Shown one piece after another: positions 1 through 7,289 of a stretch of DNA of 64,000 nucleotides (the stretch's first letter is position 1; each line of letters begins with the position of its first letter). The stretch lies in contig NZ_JAMZFY010000002.1 in NCBI RefSeq assembly GCF_025457605.1, positions 372,001-436,000 of the forward strand, read 5' to 3'. The position numbers were made by a program, and so were the translations under genes. The notes beneath the pieces were generated by a model. That model saw only the letters and a list, made by a program, of their open reading frames with translations, ran no database searches and had not been told where the DNA came from. The stretch comes from Haloarcula laminariae (GTDB lineage: Archaea > Halobacteriota > Halobacteria > Halobacteriales > Haloarculaceae).

Positions 1-125
1 CCGAGTCCGTCATGGACGGCACCTTCGACGTGGCCGGCAACACGATGACGCTGCTGCGCCGCCAGGACGCCGTCTCGGAGATGGTCGCCGCCGCCCAGTC
101 AATCGACACCGCCTTCGAGTATTAG
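1..125 (+). CDS. C-terminal end of an SCP2-type (sterol-carrier-like) protein, partial
   Basis: The reading frame is open from the first complete codon at position 3 to a TAG at 123-125, so only the last 40 residues are present. They contain MDGTFDVAGN followed by a Leu/Met-rich helix and end in IDTAFEY. This resembles the end of haloarchaeal SCP2-domain proteins, small hydrophobic-ligand binders of unknown substrate. The start and most of the domain lie outside the window, so the family call rests on a short tail only. No other reading fits the codon usage of the stretch. Confidence 0.5.
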   Translation, partial: ESVMDGTFDVAGNTMTLLRRQDAVSEMVAAAQSIDTAFEY

Positions 126-198
126 CGGCGCTTCAGCGCGGCACCGCAGCCGCGCTGAGCCACTGTCCCGTGTGGCTGCCCTGCCGCCCGGACCCGAC

Positions 199-217
199 GC
201 CCTTCGACGGGCTTTTT
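199..217 (+). terminator. GC hairpin followed by five T
   Basis: GCCC (199-202) and GGGC (209-212) can pair around a six-base loop and are followed by TTTTT (213-217). It lies 74 bases after the SCP2-like stop. In archaea the T-run alone can end transcription. The same T-rich stretch sits about 26 bases before the next start at 241 and could equally serve as a weak TATA box. Confidence 0.35.
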
Positions 218-240
218 CGACCGACGGTCGGAACTCGGGT

Positions 241-429
241 ATGCTTGACAAACTCGGAGTCGCCGGCGTCGCCGGCATCGTCGTCCTGTTTGCGGGTATC
301 GGTCTCGTCGCCTGGGAGAGCCTGATTCTGGCCGCCGGGCTCGCGCTGGTGGTGAGCGGGCTGGGGCTGGTCGTCTACGGACTGGTGACCAGCCTGCTGT
401 CCTCGTTCGGGCTGGGCGGGATGCCCTGA
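241..429 (+). CDS. Small two-helix membrane protein (DUF7470-like)
   Basis: A 62-residue protein starting MLDKLGVAGVAG. It is almost entirely two hydrophobic helices (about residues 6-27 and 31-52), with a short polar break between and the tail SSFGLGGMP. It resembles a haloarchaeal small membrane family that I recall as DUF7470; no function is known. A longer frame from 172 is possible but its extra residues are arginine-rich shadow sequence, so ATG 241 is preferred. It is convergent with the regulator that ends at 512. Confidence 0.65.
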   Translation: MLDKLGVAGVAGIVVLFAGIGLVAWESLILAAGLALVVSGLGLVVYGLVTSLLSSFGLGGMP

Positions 430-511
430 CGTTCGGTCCCCGTCGCACGCCCCACGGCTCCGGCGGTCGCCGTTCCGCATGGAGGTTCTTCACTGCGTTC
501 AGAACCTCGCG

Positions 512-2905
512 CTACTCGAACAACTCCTCGTACACCTTCTGCTGTGCGGCCCGGAGATGCTGGTGGTAGGTGGGCCGGGAGATATCCATCGCCTCGGCGA
601 GTTCGTCGCCGTCGACCTCGCGGGGCCAGTCGAAGAAGCCGCCGAGATACGCGGTCCGCAGCGCCGTCTCCTGTCGGTCGGTAAAGCGCTCGGAGAGCGA
701 GGCCTGGAACTCCTGTTGGGTCTGGACCGGCCGCTCGTGCTCGTGATAGCCGACGAGGTCGGTGCCGTCGTAGTTGTCCTCGACCAGCGAGAACACCTCG
801 CGGGCGTCGCCCTCGTAGGGGAGTTCGATGGTGTAGCGGGTGACGCCGCTCTCGCCGGTTATCTCCTTTGGCACCGCGCCGTGGTCGACCAGCGTGGCCA
901 GCAGCGACTCCCCCGTGGTGACCTCGAACAGCGCCGACCCCTCGTGTTCCGCCACCTTCGTCGCGCTGCGGACGGCGCTGTCGTCTTCGAGCGCCGTCAG
1001 GAGGGCCTCGCTCTCGCCGCCCTCGGCGTCGAGATACATCCGCAGCGAGCCGTCGGCCTGCGTGACAGTCCCGACAGAGGTCAACACCGCATCGGTCGAC
1101 GCCGAGAGCCGGCTCAACAGCAGCTCCCGGTCGTTGACGGTGAACTCTAGCTCGATTACCTTGTCCGCCGACAGTATCTTCCCGCTCTCGATGGCGTTGA
1201 TGGCGTTGGCCACGGCCCGCCCCAGCGCCTCCAGGACGACCTGTTCGCGGTCGTCGAAGGCGTCGGGGCGGTCCGAACAGACGAACAACACGCCGTAGGT
1301 CGAGTCGGTGTAGGAAAGCGGGACGGCCATCAGCGACTCGACGCCGGCCTCGCGTGCCCGCGAGACCCACTCGCTGTCGACCGCGCCGAGGTCGTCGATT
1401 ATCTCGCTGTCGCCCTCGGCGAGCGCCGTCGCGCCCGGCGCGCCGTCGTCGAGCGCCAGCGACTCCTCGGCCAGCGTCGCCTCGCCGGCCCACTCGCTGA
1501 CGTCGAGGCGACTGCCCCGCACCGCCGGACGGCCGATACAGGCGAATGTGTACGGCTCCGTCGCGGCGAGTTCCGCACAGACGCCGGCCTCGACGGCCTC
1601 CCGCGTCGTCGCCTCGACCAGCACCTCGACGGTGTTCTCGATGAGGCCGTTGATGCGGTCGAGGACGGTCGCGATGCGCTCTCTGGTCTCCCGGACCTCC
1701 TGTTCGCGCTTCGCGCGGTTGCAGGCGGCCGCGGCGTTGGTCGCAAGCAGCGCGACGACCTGCCGGTCGATGTCGTCGAAGGCGTCCTCGTCGGTCGAGA
1801 ACACGCTCAGGGTCCCGTGGACACCGACCGGCACGTACAGCCCCGAGCCGACGGTCGTCCCGCTCCCGTCGAGTTCGTGGGTCGTCCCGTAGTTCGCCGT
1901 CTCGCCGGAGGCGAACACTTCCCCCGCCTCCCCCTCTTCGAGGCTGTACACCGGCCGCTCACCCAGCGTCTCGACGACCGCGTCGGTGGCCGCTTCCGGC
2001 CGGAGGACCTCCTCGTCGGCGTCGTACAGCCGGACGACGGCCATCTCCAGTCCGAGCACCCGTTCGGTCGCGGCGGCGACGATGCTCGAAACGGCCTCGC
2101 GGCTCGGCGCCTGCATCAGGCTCCTGGAGGTCTCCTGCAGCGCCGAGAGCAGCTCTTCGCGGCGCTTGCGCTCGGAGATGTCCCGGATGACGCCCGCCGT
2201 CCCGCGGAAGTCGCCGTCGGGGCCGTACAACACCGTCATGTGGTCCTCACAGGCGACGGTCTGTCCGTCGGCTCGCCGAAGCTCCAGCTCGAAGGTCGTC
2301 TCCACATCGTCGCCGCCCGACGACGAGAGCAACTCCCGGAGCTGTGACTCGGCGAACGTGACCGTCTCGCGGTCCTTGATGAGGATGGTGTGTTCGCCCA
2401 ACAGCTCCTCGATGTCGTAGCCCGTCAGCTCCGCCAGCGCCTCGTTGGCGAAGACGAACTCCCCCTCGTCGTCGAGGGCGTACACCCCGTCGTCGAGCGC
2501 GTCGATGACCTCGCTGTGGCGGTCGAACGCCCCCATCGCCGTCGGGGTGTTCTCGCTCGTCACCGACGCGATGCGGTGGGCCAGCACGTCGTACTGCGCG
2601 TCGCCGCCCGGCCGGACGTACGCCAGCGTCTCGTCGGCCAGTACCTCGCGAACGCGCTCCGGGCTCCCGTCGGCGAACACCACCACCGGCAGCGTCGGCC
2701 GTTCCGCCCGCAGGGCCGTCACCAAGTCGGGCAGGTCGAACACCAGGCTGACGACACAGTCGACACTGCCGACCGACTCGGCGGCCGTCCCGCCGGTCGC
2801 CGTCCGGACGTCCAGTCCGTCCTCGGTGCCGTCGAGACCCGCCGCCGTCTCCGCAACCCACTCTTCGCCGTCCCCACAGACGAGGACGGTTTGCCCGCGG
2901 TCCAT
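512..2905 (-). CDS. Bacterio-opsin-activator-like regulator: degenerate receiver, PAS, two GAF, HTH-10
   Basis: A 797-residue cytoplasmic sensor-regulator. Residues about 1-115 resemble a response-regulator receiver but the phospho-acceptor Asp is missing (VDCVVSL where VVSD is usual). A PAS domain (about 130-250) ends in DISERKRREE. Two GAF domains follow (about 260-410 and 430-585), then the Bat amino-terminal domain (from about 595) and a C-terminal HTH-10 DNA-binding domain (about 730-797, with FTDRQETALRTAY and SRPTYHQHLR). Bat in Halobacterium activates bacterio-opsin genes in response to light and oxygen. Most haloarchaea carry many such paralogues with unknown ligands and targets. No opsin gene is near, so the target is unknown. 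The start at 2905 directly follows a small dyad. Confidence 0.85.
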   Translation of the reverse strand: MDRGQTVLVCGDGEEWVAETAAGLDGTEDGLDVRTATGGTAAESVGSVDCVVSLVFDLPDLVTALRAERPTLPVVVFADGSPERVREVLADETLAYVRPGGDAQYDVLAHRIASVTSENTPTAMGAFDRHSEVIDALDDGVYALDDEGEFVFANEALAELTGYDIEELLGEHTILIKDRETVTFAESQLRELLSSSGGDDVETTFELELRRADGQTVACEDHMTVLYGPDGDFRGTAGVIRDISERKRREELLSALQETSRSLMQAPSREAVSSIVAAATERVLGLEMAVVRLYDADEEVLRPEAATDAVVETLGERPVYSLEEGEAGEVFASGETANYGTTHELDGSGTTVGSGLYVPVGVHGTLSVFSTDEDAFDDIDRQVVALLATNAAAACNRAKREQEVRETRERIATVLDRINGLIENTVEVLVEATTREAVEAGVCAELAATEPYTFACIGRPAVRGSRLDVSEWAGEATLAEESLALDDGAPGATALAEGDSEIIDDLGAVDSEWVSRAREAGVESLMAVPLSYTDSTYGVLFVCSDRPDAFDDREQVVLEALGRAVANAINAIESGKILSADKVIELEFTVNDRELLLSRLSASTDAVLTSVGTVTQADGSLRMYLDAEGGESEALLTALEDDSAVRSATKVAEHEGSALFEVTTGESLLATLVDHGAVPKEITGESGVTRYTIELPYEGDAREVFSLVEDNYDGTDLVGYHEHERPVQTQQEFQASLSERFTDRQETALRTAYLGGFFDWPREVDGDELAEAMDISRPTYHQHLRAAQQKVYEELFE

Positions 2906-2907
2906 GC

Positions 2908-2919
2908 CTAACTGGTTAG
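2908..2919. promoter_or_regulatory. Short dyad CTAAC-N2-GTTAG before the regulator start
   Basis: A 5-bp inverted repeat (CTAAC TG GTTAG) lies two bases upstream of the minus-strand ATG at 2905, in the gap between the zinc-finger gene and the large regulator. It could be an operator or a chance match. There is no clear TATA box for an independent start here. Confidence 0.25.
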
Positions 2920-2944
2920 CTACTCTGCCACAAGAATGTGCGGG

Positions 2945-3094
2945 TCAGGCCCCGCTTCGGACACTCCTCTCGGGTATCCGCGGATGACAGCCACCACAGA
3001 GCCACTCCTCGCGCCGAAACGTCATCGTCTCGGTCGGTCGCCGGTGTTTCCAGAGCTGGCCCGATTCGTCGTTGCAGTTGTCACAGCCTACCAT
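2945..3094 (-). CDS. Zinc-finger microprotein (CxxC...CxxC), 49 aa
   Basis: Read on the minus strand from ATG at 3094 to TGA at 2945-2947. The protein begins MVGCDNCNDES and carries a second knuckle CGGCHP at residues 33-38, joined by a basic, aromatic segment (LWKHRRP, FRREEW). Two CxxC pairs fit one zinc ion. Small two-CxxC proteins are abundant in haloarchaea, mostly of unknown role in regulation or nucleic-acid binding. A TATA-like ATTTATG at 3127-3133 on the minus strand lies about 35 bases upstream, which supports transcription. It lies immediately upstream of the large regulator and could be co-transcribed with it. Confidence 0.7.
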   Translation of the reverse strand: MVGCDNCNDESGQLWKHRRPTETMTFRREEWLCGGCHPRIPERSVRSGA

Positions 3095-3192
3095 GAGTGT
3101 AGTTACCGTGTGCGGTGTTATTTGGCATAAATCTCCCGTCTAGATATGTTTAAGCACTCCTAACTGGGCGGGCGCCCGTTCCGTCGACAGGC

Positions 3193-3269
3193 GTGAACAA
3201 CCGCTGCGTGGTCGCGACTATCGGACGGTAGACGGCCGCCGGGAGTGCGCCGTCCGGGAATTGAACCCG
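3193..3269. repeat. Upstream copy of a 77-bp diverged direct repeat ending in the tRNA-Gly 3' sequence
   Basis: This copy aligns over its whole length, with scattered substitutions, to 3366-3442. Its last 22 bases are identical to the 3' end of the tRNA-Gly gene (acceptor strand plus T arm, read as GCGCCGTCCGG then GAATTGAACCC). It is 173 bases from the second copy. Minus-strand frames across both copies give similar peptides (RVQFPDGA...), which is a by-product of the repeat and not evidence of a gene. Confidence 0.8.
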
Positions 3270-3365
3270 ATGCCAGACCTCGCTTCGCTCGGTCTGCCGT
3301 GCTTCAATTCCCGCGGACGAGTTCGCTCGTCGCGTCCGTTTCTCGCAGAAATGCGCCGTCCGGGA

Positions 3366-3442
3366 GTGAGCAACCGCTGTGCGGTTGCGAACATCGGACG
3401 GCAAACGACCGCAGGAAATGCGCCGTCCGGGAATTGAACCCG
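3366..3442. repeat. Second copy of the 77-bp repeat, running into the tRNA-Gly gene
   Basis: Its last 23 bases are the 3' end of the functional tRNA gene. A further partial copy of the same tail (GCGCCGTCCGGGA) occurs at 3352-3364, just before this repeat. The pattern of repeated tRNA 3' ends is what integration or tandem duplication at a tRNA attachment site leaves behind, but no integrase gene remains in the window. Confidence 0.75.
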
Positions 3443-3489
3443 GGCTCTAGCCTTGGGAAGGCTATGTCCTACCACTGGACCAACGGCGC
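3419..3489 (-). tRNA. tRNA-Gly, anticodon CCC
   Basis: On the minus strand the 7-bp acceptor stem GCGCCGT / ACGGCGC closes the molecule (3483-3489 with 3420-3426) and the discriminator A is at 3419. The anticodon stem TAGCC / GGCTA holds the loop TTCCCAA, giving anticodon CCC. The T arm has the usual GGTTCAATTCC form. No intron is present and CCA is not encoded. The body is 71 nt including the discriminator. Confidence 0.95.
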
Positions 3490-3640
3490 GCTTCACCCGA
3501 AACGTCACACGGCGCGCACTTGAACGTAGCGTTTCGGCCGCTGTGGACACTGGGGCCGAAACCGGCCGGGTCACTGGACGCGCGTCCGAAAATACCGCCC
3601 CGACAGGTGGCTATTTGTCGGCTGCGGCCCAGGTTTCGGT

Positions 3641-4474
3641 ATGGCTGACGCCGAAACCGTCATGCGAGCGACGGACCCGCTCGACCTCACCTTCTCCGAG
3701 GCCGAACTCGAGGCGCACCGCGAGCACATCACCGCGTTCATCGAGGACCAGCTCGACGCCGCGGGGGTCGACCGTGTGGTGATGGGGCTGTCGGGCGGTA
3801 TCGACAGCACGCTCGTCTCCCACCTCGCCGTCGAAGCGCTGGGGGCCGAGGCCGTCCACGGGCTCGTCATGCCCAGCGAGGTCAACGCGGCCGACAACAT
3901 GAGCGACGCCGAACGCGTCGCCAACGACCTGCTGGGCATCGACTACGACGTCATCGAAATCAATCCGCTCGTCGACGCCTTCCTCGACGCCTACCCCGAC
4001 GCCGAGGGCGACCAGCTCGCCGTGGGGAACCTCCGGGTGCGCTGTCGCGCCGTCCTGAACTATCTCGTGGGCAACCACGAGAACGCCCTCGTGTTGGGGA
4101 CCGGCAACCGAAGCGAGGCGCTGGTGGGGTACTACACGAAGTACGGCGACGGCGCCGTCGACTGTCACCCCATCGCGGGGCTGTACAAACAGCAGGTCCG
4201 ACAGCTGGCCAAACACGTCGACGTCCCCGACGACCTCGCCGAGAAGACCGCGAGCGCCGAGATGTGGTCGGGCCAGACCGACGCCGGCGAGATGGGGATG
4301 ACCTACGACACGCTCGATTCGATTCTGGCGCTGCATATCGACGGCGGCGTGCCGAAGGACGCCACCGCCGACCACATCGGCGTCCCGCCCAGCGTCGTCG
4401 ACCAGGTCCGGGAGATGTACGAGTCCAGCGCGCACAAGCGTGCGATGCCGCCCGGCCCCGACCCGCTGTACTGA
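3641..4474 (+). CDS. nadE: NH3-dependent NAD+ synthetase
   Basis: 277 residues. The enzyme adenylates nicotinic-acid adenine dinucleotide and amidates it with ammonia to NAD+, the last step of NAD synthesis. The PP-loop SGGIDST is at about residues 51-57 and the conserved GTGNRSE follows at about 155. There is no glutaminase domain, so free ammonia is the nitrogen source, as in other archaea. A TATA-like CTATTTG around 3611-3617 places the transcription start at the ATG, giving a leaderless mRNA. It is a single gene with no operon partner. Confidence 0.95.
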   Translation: MADAETVMRATDPLDLTFSEAELEAHREHITAFIEDQLDAAGVDRVVMGLSGGIDSTLVSHLAVEALGAEAVHGLVMPSEVNAADNMSDAERVANDLLGIDYDVIEINPLVDAFLDAYPDAEGDQLAVGNLRVRCRAVLNYLVGNHENALVLGTGNRSEALVGYYTKYGDGAVDCHPIAGLYKQQVRQLAKHVDVPDDLAEKTASAEMWSGQTDAGEMGMTYDTLDSILALHIDGGVPKDATADHIGVPPSVVDQVREMYESSAHKRAMPPGPDPLY

Positions 4475-4652
4475 GCTGTTGCTGACGGATTCGTCGCTTC
4501 CGTTGTGAGTAGTTGGGGGCTTTCTGGCTGTTCGCAGTGCTGTCAGCATCCACTGCTGACGTGGCTTTCCTGGCCGATCACAGCGTCACTTGCGTCCGGT
4601 TGTTCCTGCTAGCGCCACCGTCCTTTATCTGCCAGCGCTCCGACGCTCCGGT

Positions 4653-5042
4653 ATGTCACATCGCGCGAACTACGCTCGCTGCTCGTTCCAGCAACTCCTC
4701 GGCCCGTCGGCGGACTCGCTCGACGTGTCGTGGGCGGAGTTTTCCGGCGACAGCACCGACCAGGTCACGTTCACCGTCCCGACCGACGCGCCGGTCGAAC
4801 CGTACGTCGAGATGCAGGTGTACGATGTCGGCGAGTTCAGCCACGAGATACGGATTAACGGGACCGAACTGACCGGTTTCGACATCGCGCCGGGGGAGGG
4901 GTGGCAGTACTGGATGGACACCGTCGCGGACACGCAGCTCCAGCAGGGGGAAAACACCCTCCAGTTCCGGCGCGACCGGGACACCGACGACGCGTTCATC
5001 GTCGGGACGGCCGTCGTCAACTGGAAGGAACCCGTCGAGTGA
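4653..5042 (+). CDS. Uncharacterised haloarchaeal protein (DUF7383-like)
   Basis: 129 residues starting MSHRANYARCSFQ. The frame is open further upstream, but ATG 4653 is preferred because TTTATC at 4624-4629 lies about 26 bases before it, giving a leaderless start. The sequence is beta-rich, with alternating hydrophobic residues and a WKEPVE tail, and resembles a small beta-sandwich family found in haloarchaea (recalled as DUF7383). No catalytic motif is visible. It stands alone between nadE and the thermosome gene. Confidence 0.7.
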   Translation: MSHRANYARCSFQQLLGPSADSLDVSWAEFSGDSTDQVTFTVPTDAPVEPYVEMQVYDVGEFSHEIRINGTELTGFDIAPGEGWQYWMDTVADTQLQQGENTLQFRRDRDTDDAFIVGTAVVNWKEPVE

Positions 5043-5182
5043 GTACTTAAAACGACGCCGCCGGGGACCCCGAACTGTGATATGCTGTCACACGGGTTCC
5101 CGTCGGTCCGGCCGTAGTGTCGCGGTTTTCGGGTCAGTGACGGGCTCCCTGACGCCAGTCCGCTCGGCCCGATAACCCCTAC

Positions 5183-5218
5183 TTTTATATAGAACCACAG
5201 ACAATCAATCAGTTGATT
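5183..5218 (+). promoter_or_regulatory. Thermosome promoter with start-proximal dyad
   Basis: A strong TATA box (TTTTATATA, 5183-5191) predicts initiation near 5213. Between it and the ATG at 5219 is a perfect inverted repeat, AATCAA (5203-5208), TCAG, TTGATT (5213-5218), abutting the start codon. A regulator bound there would block initiation, which would suit a heat-shock-controlled gene. Confidence 0.6.
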
Positions 5219-6892
5219 ATGAGTCAGCGCCAGATGCAGGGCCAGCCGATGATCATCCTGGGAGAGGACTCCCAGCGGATGAAGGACAAGTCTGCGCAGG
5301 AACACAACATCTCGGCCGCCCGAGCGGTCGCCGAGTCCGTACGCTCGACACTCGGGCCGAAGGGGATGGACAAGATGCTCGTCTCCTCGACGGGCGACGT
5401 CACCGTCACGAACGACGGCGTCACCATCCTCCAAGAGATGGACATCGACAACCCGACGGCCTCGATGATCGTCGAGGTCGCCGAGACCCAGGAGGACGAG
5501 GCCGGTGACGGCACCACCTCCGCCGTCGCCATCGCCGGCGAGCTCCTGAAAAACGCCGAGGACCTGCTCGACCAGGACATCCACCCGACGGCCATCATCA
5601 AGGGCTTCGACCTGGCCGCGACGGAGGCCAAGGCCGCCGTCGAGGACATCTCGACCGAGGTCGACCCGGACGACGAGGACCTGCTCCGGAAGGTCGCCGA
5701 GACCTCGATGACCGGCAAGGGCGCCGAGCTCAACAAGGAACTGCTCGCACAGATTATCGTCGACGCGGTCAACGCCGTCACCGTCGAGACCGAGGACGGC
5801 GAGCACGTCGTCGACCTCCAATACCTGAACATCGAGACACAGACTGGCAGCGCCGCCGGGGAGTCCGAGCTGCTCGAAGGCGCCGTCGTCGACAAGGACC
5901 CCGTCCACGAGGAGATGCCGACCAGCGTCGACGACGCGAAGGTGCTCCTGATGGACACCGCCATCGAACTCGAGGAGACCGAGGTCGACGCCCAGCTCTC
6001 GGTCGACGACCCGAGCCAGCTCCAGAACTTCCTCGACAAGGAAGAGGAGCAGCTCAAGGAACTGGTCGACCAGGTCGAGGCCACCGGCGCCAACGTCCTG
6101 TTCTGCCAGAAGAACATCGACGACATGGCCCAGCACTACCTCGCCCAGAAGGGCATCCTCGCCGTCAAGCGGGCCAAGAAGTCCGACATCGAGTTCCTGA
6201 AGGAGGTCCTGGGCGCCAACGTCGTCTCGGACCTCGACTCGGCCAGCGAAGCCGACCTCGGGCACGGGTCGGTCCGCCGTGACGAGGCCGACGGGCTGTT
6301 CTACGTCGAGGGCTCCAACGAGGACGCCCACGGCGTCACCCTCCTGCTGCGGGGCTCGACCAACCACGTCGTCGACGAGCTCGAACGCGGCGTCCAGGAC
6401 GCGCTGGACGTCGTCGCCGCCACCGTCACGCAGGGCCAGGTCCTGGGCGGCGGCGGCGCCCCCGAGGTCGAGGTCGCGCGGCGGCTGCGCGACTTCGCCG
6501 ACGGCGTCGAGGGCCGCGAACAGCTCGCCGTCGAGGCCTTCGCCGACGCGCTGGAAATCGTCCCGCGCACGCTGGCGAAAAACGCCGGCCTGGACGGCAT
6601 CGACACGCTGGTCGACCTGCGGGCCGCCCACGAGGACGGCGAGGTCAGCGCCGGCCTGAACGTCTTCACCGGCGACGTCGAGGACACCCTCGAAACCGGC
6701 GTCGTCGAGCCGGCCCACGCCAAGCGACAGGCCATCTCCTCGGCTGCGGAAGCCGCGAACCTCGTGCTCAAGATCGACGACATCATCGCCGCGGGCGACC
6801 TCTCGACCTCCGGTGACGGGGACGAGGGCGGCCCCGGCGGCCCAGGCGGCGCCCCCGGCGGTATGGGCGGCGGCATGGGCGGCATGATGTAG
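5219..6892 (+). CDS. Thermosome subunit (group II chaperonin)
   Basis: 557 residues. It forms the double-ring ATP-driven folding chamber of the archaeal cytosol. Visible hallmarks are LGPKGMDKML near residue 45, the ATP-binding GDGTTS near 97, and a C-terminal Gly/Met-rich tail (GGPGG... ending GGMGGMM). The start is ATG 5219; an upstream in-frame TTG at 5213 lies within the promoter dyad. Haloarchaea carry one to several thermosome genes and this window alone does not tell which paralogue this is. Confidence 0.95.
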   Translation: MSQRQMQGQPMIILGEDSQRMKDKSAQEHNISAARAVAESVRSTLGPKGMDKMLVSSTGDVTVTNDGVTILQEMDIDNPTASMIVEVAETQEDEAGDGTTSAVAIAGELLKNAEDLLDQDIHPTAIIKGFDLAATEAKAAVEDISTEVDPDDEDLLRKVAETSMTGKGAELNKELLAQIIVDAVNAVTVETEDGEHVVDLQYLNIETQTGSAAGESELLEGAVVDKDPVHEEMPTSVDDAKVLLMDTAIELEETEVDAQLSVDDPSQLQNFLDKEEEQLKELVDQVEATGANVLFCQKNIDDMAQHYLAQKGILAVKRAKKSDIEFLKEVLGANVVSDLDSASEADLGHGSVRRDEADGLFYVEGSNEDAHGVTLLLRGSTNHVVDELERGVQDALDVVAATVTQGQVLGGGGAPEVEVARRLRDFADGVEGREQLAVEAFADALEIVPRTLAKNAGLDGIDTLVDLRAAHEDGEVSAGLNVFTGDVEDTLETGVVEPAHAKRQAISSAAEAANLVLKIDDIIAAGDLSTSGDGDEGGPGGPGGAPGGMGGGMGGMM

Positions 6893-7061
6893 GCGAATCG
6901 CGGTAACGGGATTCGTCGAACAGTCGAACGGCGAAGCCGCGAGCAAAGCGGGGGTTCCCCCGAACCCTCAAATCTCGCACTCCGCCGTCGTAGCACGGAC
7001 CAATCTCTTCAAACGAGCGCACTCTAACCCGCGACGGTGCCGGGTCTACGCGCTGTCTCCG

Positions 7062-7154
7062 GTGGTCGCTCTCTTCGTGACCACTGCGCTTCTCGTCAGC
7101 GCCGGCACGCTCCCCAGCGACCCGTACTCCGGACCCAAGTATTACCAGTTCTAG
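7062..7154 (+). other. Possible small hydrophobic peptide ORF lacking a good start
   Basis: The frame ending at TAG 7152-7154 reads a convincing membrane helix (VVALFVTTALLVSAG) followed by LPSDPYSGPKYYQF. The codon choice looks coding. Only an internal GTG at 7062 offers a start, giving 30 residues. The preceding in-frame residues LSP are preceded by VYA with no ATG, GTG or TTG. A GTG at 7037 would reach this frame after a one-base shift, so it may be a frameshifted or decayed gene. Confidence 0.25.
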
Positions 7155-7169
7155 GAGTATATCTCGACT

Positions 7170-7289
7170 ATGAACGCAACAGGGCGCCCCGACTGGCCTG
7201 TCGACGCCGTCCCGGTGGGGCGAGAGCCCCCGTTTTCCGGCCGGGACTGCTCGAACAGCGACGCCACGACAGTGGGTAGCGACCTATGA
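7170..7289 (+). CDS. Possible 39-aa leader ORF overlapping the glycerate kinase start
   Basis: ATG 7170 opens a frame (MNATGRPDWPVDAVP...) that stops at TGA 7287-7289. It overlaps the ATG of the next gene by four bases (ATGA), the classic layout for translational coupling. A TATA-like AAGTATTACC at 7138-7147 lies 26 bases before 7170, so the peptide could be translated from a leaderless mRNA. No domain is recognisable. It may be a regulatory leader peptide or a chance frame in the 5' region of the kinase mRNA. Confidence 0.35.
   Translation: MNATGRPDWPVDAVPVGREPPFSGRDCSNSDATTVGSDL

Noticed and set aside
122-1493. Long arginine-rich open frames opposite and beside the Bat-like gene
   Set aside because: They are shadow frames of GC-rich coding DNA with no conserved motif; the frame with PAS, GAF and HTH-10 domains is the real one.
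3150-3574. Two minus-strand frames with similar peptides around RVQFPDGA
   Set aside because: The similarity comes from the repeated tRNA-Gly tail and the DNA repeat beside it; one of the frames runs through the tRNA gene itself.
4670-6946. 758-residue frame opposite the thermosome
   Set aside because: Antisense shadow of a strongly conserved chaperonin gene, rich in Val/Asp/Gly with no domain.
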